From NCBI GenBank assembly GCA_039566865.1, contig CM076958.1, positions 1,426,001 through 1,490,000 on the forward strand: a DNA stretch of 64,000 bases. Direction: 5' to 3'. The translations under genes and the position numbers were made by a program. Positions within the stretch are counted from its first letter, which is position 1. Each line of letters starts with the position of its first letter. This DNA comes from Aurelia coerulea. Lineage: Eukaryota > Cnidaria > Scyphozoa > Semaeostomeae > Ulmaridae. The notes below the pieces were generated by a model, which worked only from the letters and a program-made list of their open reading frames with translations, was not told the origin of the DNA and ran no database searches. Below, piece after piece: positions 56,879 through 64,000 of this stretch.

Positions 56879-57012
56879 TTACTTCGAAAGTGAAGTTCCA
56901 TTGAAATACACCAAAAAATCACACTGATCACAAGCATTTGATACAAATGATCATTTCATAAGTATCTGGAGAAAAGGCTTTTTAGTATTATTGATTTACA
57001 TATAGCTCGTCC

Positions 57013-57018
57013 AATAAA
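57013..57018 (+). promoter_or_regulatory. candidate MLCK polyadenylation signal
   Basis: AATAAA on the coding strand about 490 bases after the MLCK stop codon. Use is inferred from position. Confidence 0.3.
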
Positions 57019-57432
57019 CAGGAATCAGACAAGAAACAGAGCAGTAGGTGATTATAAGATCTCGTATAGTTTCTTTGTGGCAATCATTTCCTTGAGGTTG
57101 ATCAATGATCTATTGATTTCTAAGCAAAACAAAATACATGCAATAGCTTGTGATTGGGAGCCACATACGTTTTCAAGGGTCATGCTTCTCATTTTGAGCT
57201 TCTAAGCTGATTGTCTGCGGAAAACGCCACAAGCCTTTCATCTGCTAATTACGGATAAGAATATGTTCTCAGTTATTTTCTTCTTTCTTTTTGGGATATA
57301 TTTGCAGATTTTTTGCCAGCGTCAAATATATCTATATTACAATACTCGCAAGTTTCTTAAAGCCTATGGTTCTTAAAGCTTAAAGCCTATCTGAGAAACT
57401 CCAGCCTAGCACCACGTTAAGCTGGATTTTCA

Positions 57433-57931
57433 AGCATAGGTTCCAAATTTTTAGAAAGGCTGATGTAAAATTCAGTGACCTATTTCTTTGAACTGAGTGA
57501 CTTCAAAGGAACTTTAGCTATTTCTCTATAATCCTACCGTTGGACTTTTCTGAAATTTAAATATTTTCAGAATTAGAGTGATTTTCTTCTCTTTCAAGAA
57601 TTCAAGAAAAATTTTCAAAAAAATTTAAGACCATAGTAATTTCTAAACTGTTTGATGCACATGAAATAATTTTGAAGAAACCATTGTTTATGGATGTCTA
57701 CAATATGGTATCAAGCTAAGTCTGTCACTCTTCTGGTTTATGATTTAGAAATATGATGACGTCAGTTGAAATCTAAGATGCGCTGTAATTTTAAAAAATG
57801 TTCAAAACTTCTGAAAAGTCCAATGGTAGAATCATAGATAAGTTTCTTTCAAGCCATTCAATCGGAAGAAAATTGGTCATTGAATTTTACACCCACCTTT
57901 TTACGCCGACTTAAGATTTGGAACCTATGCT
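57433..57931. mobile_element. X-family TIR element X4 (499 bp), 9-bp TSD
   Basis: AGCATAGGTTCC and GGAACCTATGCT are flanked by GGATTTTCA and GGATTTTTA (8 of 9 match). Same interior as X3, somewhat shorter; TGACGTCA at 57757-57764. Confidence 0.88.
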
Positions 57932-57988
57932 GGATTTTTATGACACAAATGTCTTTGCATCTGTATTCTTGAATTCACTGCAGTTCAG

Positions 57989-58081
57989 CCTCATCCCCAG
58001 GGCCTTTTGTCATATTGGGACGGAGACGTAAAGGTCCTTCTCGTCTCCGTCCCAATATGACAAAAGGCCCTGGGGACGAGG
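57989..58081. repeat. near-perfect foldback (93 bp)
   Basis: CCTCATCCCCAGGGCCTTTT and its right partner AAAAGGCCCTGGGGACGAGG, plus CATATTGGGACGGAGACG, form arms of about 40 bases around a loop of about 13. One arm recurs at 30178-30217. Confidence 0.85.
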
Positions 58082-58907
58082 TTGGGGTGCTGCGCATCTT
58101 TCTTGAGCTGTGACAGTGGAAAACAGCAATAAACTGAAAGCAGAAAACTGGTTTGTTAATTAAATTCTTTACCTCTTATAAGAAATACACATGTTTAAGT
58201 TTGTTTTTCAGACAAATTGTTTTCAACCCCAGTGATCTTATGGATTGAATTGGGCAGTAACCTACGTGTTTGAAACCTTGGAGTTTCAGAGTTTCATTGA
58301 AATTTTTGGTCAAGATTGCAAGAAAATATCGAGGAGACACTTTGAGATCTGCATAATTTTGCATGAAGACCATTACAGGGAATGCTTTGTGCACTGTAGC
58401 ACTGTATTCGTTAGAAATTGTAGTTTAGGCCCTAAAATTTCGTATTTTGGGGATTGTATAATACGTGTAGAAAATAGATTAGGATGTGTTGGTAGACTGG
58501 CTTACCTTCTGAGCATTATTTACTTTTAACTGGTCGTCCTTTTGAGGTTGCACCCGAGTGTTTGGTTTCCATATAGACTGATTTAGCGAGAAGACGTGAG
58601 TCAAGAAGGTGGACACGACAGCCGACAGCACGATTGTTTGTTGGATGATGTCAATTACAAACAACAAAGGCACATAACAATGGCAAATTTAGTAAAACAA
58701 AGGATTCAAATTTGAACAAGACAAAGCAATTTTGCAGTCTTAAGAATAGATTTCACACCTTCAAAACAGCCAATAATAATTGAGAAATTCGAAAACATAG
58801 TACAGTACACTCAAATGATGTTTCGCTTCGCTTCATCAGAAATCAGATTGTATTGATTTCTCGTTACACTTTTGTTATGGATCCAAAGTTAATAATAAAT
58901 AAATAAA
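58082..58907. other. non-genic interval
   Basis: Frames at 58245-58529 (+) and 58479-58673 (-) are open, but neither has a start or splice context I can defend. No repeat was recognised. Confidence 0.35.
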
Positions 58908-60562
58908 GAATTTATTTAAAGTTGGATACAAAGTATAGCTTACCGTTACAATGTAAAAGGGATCTTGATTCCGAGGGGCGGCGATATTCTGCTCAGTTTT
59001 TACAGCCAAGCTCGGCTGAACTGTTCTCAGCAATTCTTATATCACCGCCGTGGATTAATCCCTCCCCAGGGGGGGGACTTGGTAGTTCAAGGTGACGTAC
59101 CCGTTGCAAAATTTAGGGTCCTGAATTTTGCAATTTACTACCCTTTAGGGTAGAAAATTTTCAAATTTACTATCGCTTAGGGTTGTGAAAATCGATATGA
59201 TTAGCTCGCGGAGTTTTAACAAAGTTTGATGAATTGAATTTTTGTTAGTAAGACTCTGTAACAACAGAAATCAACCAGTTATCCAGTTATTCACTATCTT
59301 CAGCAGCACCTCAGGTTATTGCAATTAATTTTTATCAATGATCTACGATTGACCACACTGCCATATGCCCACAGAGTTGGAGAAAGTTTTCCAATCCCAC
59401 CTTTACTTCTACAGTATTAAACTTGCCTACTTTTGGTTTTGTTACTAATAATCACAGAAATCATGCTCTTAAAGGCAGTCTGTCACGTAACTGATAGGCC
59501 GCAACAAAGTTAGAGCTCAACACAACGGATTTCTTTGTGAATCTGTGTATTTGAAACAAAAGTGGGCTGATCGTTATCACTTTCTACGGTCGTAGAAAGT
59601 CAGTAGGATTAACAGCCATTCAAATTTTCTATTCTTTGTATTGTCATTATCACCCAATCAAATGCATGACAGACTGCCTTTAACTTTTGGCATCTACTTA
59701 ATAACAAGCAGAGTCAATAATTTGGAGAGGAGGAAAGACAAATCTCCACTTTCTCTGTTATAATAATGCAGCCATCATTTCATCTACGAGAAAGGTGTGC
59801 GTTTTAATGGAATCTATTTATGTTTGAACAATTTTTAAGATCTTTGTTTGAGCCCGGGGGCACACCTTTAACTCCAGCTAGTCGAAAGAATCTGGATAAA
59901 TTTCTAGTTCAGTCTGTCCTAGAATGTTAAAATTTGAAATCTTGCCCTCCCTTCAGCTTGTTAGAGTTAGTTACAAGCCCTGTTGCGTTATTAATTTTAT
60001 TGAAGTAAAGGACACCAGGCAAAAACATCAATTGTCTGAAATGGGGGTAGTTTCATTGATGAGTGTATTTATACTGTGTTATTCCAAAGTAAATCTACGT
60101 AAATGAAGTCTTTTTTTGCTCATATCTGCTATACAATAGCACTAATGTTTCTGGAACAATTGACCTATTGTTATTGCTGCTTACGGAAAAAGTTACTACC
60201 GCTTAGGCTACAAGGTACTACCGCTTAGGCTAAAAGCTACTACCGCTTAGGCTAAAATCTACCACCGCTAAGGGTTTAGGGTTTTACAACATTTTGCAAC
60301 GGGTACGTCACCTTGAACTACCAAGTCCCCCCCCTGGGAATCCCTCTCTCGCAGCCGTAAGATCGTATGCCGCACGTCAACACAGAACCATTCTGCATCC
60401 GGCAAAACCTATTGTGTTGCCTCTGCGACCCTTCTCTTCTGGCATTCGAAAGCATCCTAAGCTAAAATGCGGCGAGGAAACGATTTTCACAAATTCTGTA
60501 GAGCTTTTTTGCTCACTAGAGCTATCCAGTTTTTCATCTTTGGATTACTCAAATTTGTGCAG
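58908..60562 (+). pseudogene. open frame interrupted by element G4
   Basis: If element 59065-60338 and one copy of its 8-bp duplication are removed, the reading frame on either side is continuous for about 125 codons, from just after a TAA near 58905 to TAA at about 60560. The downstream part includes AARQHRTILHPAKPIV and SGIRKHPKLKCGEETIF and looks more G/C-rich than its surroundings. There is no ATG, no clear acceptor and no recognised domain. It could be a disrupted exon or chance. Confidence 0.25.
59065..60338. mobile_element. G-tract element G4 (1,274 bp), 8-bp TSD
   Basis: It begins CCCAGGGGGGGGACTTGG and ends with the complement; the inverted repeat is nearly perfect for about 47 bases, through GTAGTTCAAGGTGACG and TACCCGTTGCAAAAT. 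A perfect duplication AATCCCTC lies at 59057-59064 and 60339-60346. Near the ends are tandem words, such as CTACTACCGCTTAGGCTAAAA at 60195-60260. Interior frames have no recognised domain. Confidence 0.9.
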
Positions 60563-61335
60563 ATAAACCTTCAAGCTTGTTAAAAGATTTTGCTTGAAGT
60601 GGTGGTTCCGGAAAGTGTATGATATTTATCCCGAGATCACATTGTAGGTTCGACAGCTATGTTATGATGCGGGTCGCGCCGAAAAATTTCAGGCGTTCGA
60701 AAGTTCATAGCTCATAGAGTCCTGGATGGATTGGAATAAAATTAATTATATCTAATTGTTAGCCGAAAGACCACAGTATTTTTGTGACTTTCTTCGCATT
60801 TTTATGAGTACTGTTAAAATATGGATGAATTCGACTGACTGAAAATCTGTTGTTTGCAAAATGCCTGAAAACCGTTCTGAAACACCCGATCGAATCTTGA
60901 AGAAAATTTTCAGATAAAATAACACGAAAGTAAATTTATCAAGATTATCAAATTATTGCCAAGGGACAGAAAAAGTTCTGTATTTATTCAAAATTAATTT
61001 CCTATATAACTCTTGAGAGATATCAAACCCCCATTGCGTGGTGTTCTGGGTGGATTTATTATTCTTATAATGCCATTGTTTCAGGCCCCTTTTTAGCCAT
61101 TTCGCAACCAATGAGTTTTTTATAAAATTGAATTCATCCTGGACTTTAGGGCTTTCCTTGCTCAAGCTCACAATGATGCGAGCAATCACAATGATACTTC
61201 AGTATTTCTGCCGCCAAGCGAAATTCTCAATCCATTCCAATTTCCAATCTATTCAGTTCCTTGGGTACTGCGATTTTCACACGCCTATACATTTTTGGCG
61301 CACCCATTTCAATTCGTAATATGATGGTCCTAAAT
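60563..61335. other. non-genic interval
   Basis: AT-rich sequence. GTCGCGCCGAAAAATTTCAG at about 60669 and TTTTTGGCGCACCC at about 61291 may be the diverged ends of another CCGGGTG-type repeat. No gene was seen. Confidence 0.35.
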
Positions 61336-61830
61336 ACCGGGTGCCCCTTAAAAAACGGAACTTGATCGGGGCTAGCTAGGGCTTGCACCAGCCCTGAAGA
61401 AATGGGGTGGACAAGGGATAGAATCGATTGCCAGGAAGTATACGGGTATAGCTAATCTTGTATTAAATTGTTTTTGCTTTAGAATTAATTCGATCAGTGA
61501 AAAGTGGAGTGGTCATATCTACCCCAGTCCACCCTCCACGCCGCCCTTGGGGCTAGCGACTGTAGTCGTAGAGTTATATGCCAATGCCTGCAAACGAAGT
61601 TTATCAATTTCTTTCGTCTTTCCTTATTTCATGGAAGCATAGTTAATTTGACAATAGCTACATACCTTATTTGTTGATATTGATGCATCGATAGTTGGAA
61701 TATTACTCTTGAAATTCCAAATTTGCCTCCACACCTCCAACCCAGAGCTTGTTGTGGGTTGTGGCCTAAACTGCAAACGCGCTGTTTTTCGGAACTTCTT
61801 GAATTACAGCGAAGTACGAGCATGCCTCGT
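61336..61830. mobile_element. W-family left part, carrying a small insertion
   Basis: It starts CCGGGTGCCCC after TA, and the W words CCTTATTTGTTGATATTG and GGCCTAAACTGCAAACGCG follow in W order. The 61377-61549 insertion interrupts it. A W-like right terminus is seen at 63840-63966. Confidence 0.6.
61377..61549. mobile_element. small hAT-like insertion in W copy, 8-9-bp TSD
   Basis: GGGGCTAGC occurs at 61368-61376 and 61550-61558, on both sides of the insertion. W1 carries the related site once (GGGACTAGC). The ends TAGGGCTTG and CGCCCTTG are weakly inverted, with GGGGTGGAC / GTCCACCC further in. Confidence 0.7.
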
Positions 61831-62046
61831 GCTTGAACATATTTGAATTGACATTCAGATTCACGAATCTAGTCCTGAAGGGACATCTTTCTTCCATTCC
61901 AAAGAAAAGTTCAAATTGCATCTCTAATAAAACACAGTAATCGGCGAAATTGTTTGTTTAGGTGCGAAAAATAAGTTATTTCTAGCAATCTGTGCTTGAA
62001 TGAAAGGCATTCTCTATCATCTATCTATCTCGAAATTATTACGAAC

Positions 62047-62560
62047 AACAAGGACAGATTATGTTACAATAGGATTCGCTACTCTCTATTAACACCTAGA
62101 TACAACGCGATTTGCGATTGCACACAAAGGGAATTCCATGCCCGGTTGGTCAAGTCATAAACAAAAACAATGCAAGCCGCAAAAGTTGCCCTGGAATCTA
62201 GGTAGTTAGCTCGCTCGTTGTGCATTGAAGAAATGGTTTTTAAGAGCAAACATGTCCACATATCGAAAGAAGAAGGATACATTTAACGCGTACTGCTCCG
62301 CTTCTGTAACAAAAATAATAAACTGCCCGAGGCGGAAGTTTGGATTTGTGCTCATGTTTGGTCTTAAAAACCAATACTTGAATGCACAATGAGCGAGCTA
62401 GCTACCTGGGTTCCAGGGCAACTTTTGCGGCGTGCATTGTTTTTGTTTATGACTTGACCAACCAGGCATGGAATTTCCTTCGTCTGCAATCACAAATCGC
62501 TTTGTATCTAGGTGTCAATAAAAAGTAGCGGATCCTATTGTAACATTATCTGTCCTTGTT
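62047..62560. mobile_element. P-family long-TIR element P2 (514 bp)
   Basis: AACAAGGACAGATTATGTTA and its complement bound a near-palindrome with arms of about 230 bp, including GGAATTCCATGCCCGG and TAGCTCGCTCGTTGTGCAT. The target duplication is unclear. Non-coding. Confidence 0.82.
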
Positions 62561-62698
62561 TTACAAAACAGCAAGAGCAAATTTTGTAAGACAAAAGATG
62601 CAGTTTTCTGAAAAAATAACCGATTTGCCTTTCTAATGAATAGAATACATTTCACACCTCTGAGTGCACTCAATCAAATCAAATATAAAGAGATAAAC

Positions 62699-63314
62699 AA
62701 CAAGGACAGATAATGTTACAATAGAACTCGCTACTTTTCATTGACACCAAGATACAAAGCAATTTGTGATTGCAGACAAAGGGAATTCCATGCTCGGTTG
62801 GTCAAGACATAAACAAAAACAAACCAAGCCGCAAAAATTGCCCTGAAACTCGGGTCGCTAGCGCGCTCGTTGTGCATTCCAGAAATGGTTTATAAGAGCA
62901 AATATTAGCACATATGGAAAGAAGAAGGATATATCTAAACTTCTGCCTCGGGCATTTAATTTATTTTGTGCAGAAGCCAATTGGGAGGGGATTCAATTCT
63001 CGTACTTTTTAGGTGTAATTAAAACACTTACTGCTCAGCTTCTGCACGAAAAAAATTAAATGCCCGAGGCAGAAATTTAGATTTATCCTTCTTCTTTCGA
63101 TGTGTGCTAATATTTGCTTTTTAAACCATTTCTGGAGTGCACAACGACCGAGCTAGCGACCCGAGTTTCAGGGCAATTTTTGCGGCTTGCTTTGTTTTTG
63201 TTTATGTCTTGACCAACCGAGCATGGAGTTCCCTTTGTCTGCAATCACAAATTGCTTTGTATCTAGGTGTCAATAAAAAGTAGCGAGTCCTATTGTAACA
63301 TTATCTGTCCTTGC
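62699..63314. mobile_element. P-family long-TIR element P3 (616 bp), 9-bp TSD
   Basis: Termini AACAAGGACAGATAATG and CATTATCTGTCCTTGCT are flanked by GAGATAAAC at 62690-62698 and 63315-63323. Arms are about 290 bp. It lies 138 bp from P2 in a similar insertion region. Confidence 0.87.
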
Positions 63315-63323
63315 TGAGATAAA

Positions 63324-64000
63324 CAATATGATCGGCTGCCTTGACGGTGTGAAATCTATTCTTGAGGCTGTCAAATCTCTTTGTCTTGATTATAACTGTA
63401 TTCTTTTTGTTTTACAAAATTCACCCTTTGCCTTCACCTTTGCCTATTCGAAACAAGCAATGAAATATGCCTCAGGGACAAATTATTCATTACAGATGCT
63501 CACGCATTTATGAACGAGGAAAGATATTCCTTTGTGACTTACCTTGGGTTCCTTTGGCAATCAAAACAATCATGATTGTATTGTTTTAGATTTTATCATT
63601 GTTTCATATGAAAGAAATTAGATCCCACTGGCTGAATTTGAAAGAAATCTTGATTGTTTTGATTGTCAAAGGAATGCAAGATTACATGCACTAACACTAA
63701 CATGTTTGTGTCAATTTTCAAATTTCTATTGAAATGTGTGCCTAACAACAACAACGATGCTTTTTAAATTCTCCGCAGTTGCGTATTTCGAGTTGTGTAT
63801 TTCGGAATGGAGTCAAAAATTGGGACGAGTGGAGTAAGGCTAACTCAATGCACCATCAACAAACAAGCTATTTATCTTCAAGTTAACAATGTAAGATAAC
63901 TTCAAACGTTATTGAGACAGATTTAACCGATTAATTTAACCGTTTTTCTTGGGGTGACTCGGTACTCTTTTTTTAATCGCCCAGAAGTTGTGCTGGGCGG
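63324..64000. other. window end, W-like right terminus at 63840-63966
   Basis: A 61-codon frame at 63328-63513 has no recognised domain. CACCATCAACAAACAAGC with TATCTTCAAGTTA near 63850-63890, then GGGGTGACTCGGTA, matches the subterminal and terminal W sequence in inverse orientation. Confidence 0.45.

Noticed and set aside
58479..58673. Minus-strand frame with a hydrophobic start (LLFVIDIIQQTIVLSAVVS)
   Set aside because: It looks membrane-like but has no ATG at its start, no acceptor before it, and no domain I can name.

Overview
This window is nuclear DNA from an animal, most likely a non-vertebrate. The genes are split by GT-AG introns, SOCS-box signalling proteins and a myosin light chain kinase are metazoan families, and there is no operon structure. 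I cannot name the species or phylum from sequence alone. The DNA looks AT-rich and most of it is interspersed repeats; only four genes are well supported.

Layout. (1) 382-3893, + strand: AAMP, a WD40 protein in two exons, with a repeat-filled intron. (2) 8153-8740, - strand: an intronless SH2 plus SOCS-box gene, with a tandem copy of its SOCS box just past the stop codon. (3) 17902-18531, + strand: a second intronless SH2 plus SOCS-box gene, divergent from the first, followed by a minisatellite split by a transposon. (4) 43095-56524, + strand: a myosin light chain kinase gene of at least seven exons, with a complete kinase core, a calmodulin-binding/autoinhibitory helix and an unusual long Pro/Glu/Val/Lys-rich repeat tail. 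A possible short first exon lies at 30775-30808, after which about 12 kb would be intron.

Repeats. Many elements can be delimited to the base by target-site duplications (TSDs). They fall into groups: (a) elements ending in long G/C tracts with 8-bp TSDs and internal tandem repeats (5036, 59065; by similarity 14356 and 28795); (b) elements with 9-10-bp TSDs, most with AGCA-type termini (X family at 15843, 45140, 54963, 57433; P family at 26582 and 62699; a 1.58-kb element at 10359); (c) hAT-like elements with 8-bp TSDs (33719, 46846, 47557, 61377); (d) TA-flanked elements ending CCGGGTG (32672, 37748, 41534); (e) TTA-flanked Harbinger-like elements (43285, 56651); (f) two copies of a tRNA-derived SINE; (g) three 5'-truncated non-LTR retrotransposon tails. 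Several are nested, which gives a relative insertion order.

The four genes do not form an obvious pathway. The two SOCS genes look like local duplicates that would recruit an Elongin/Cullin-5 ubiquitin ligase to phosphotyrosine targets. AAMP and the kinase are unrelated neighbours. No virus, CRISPR array, rRNA or functional tRNA gene was seen.
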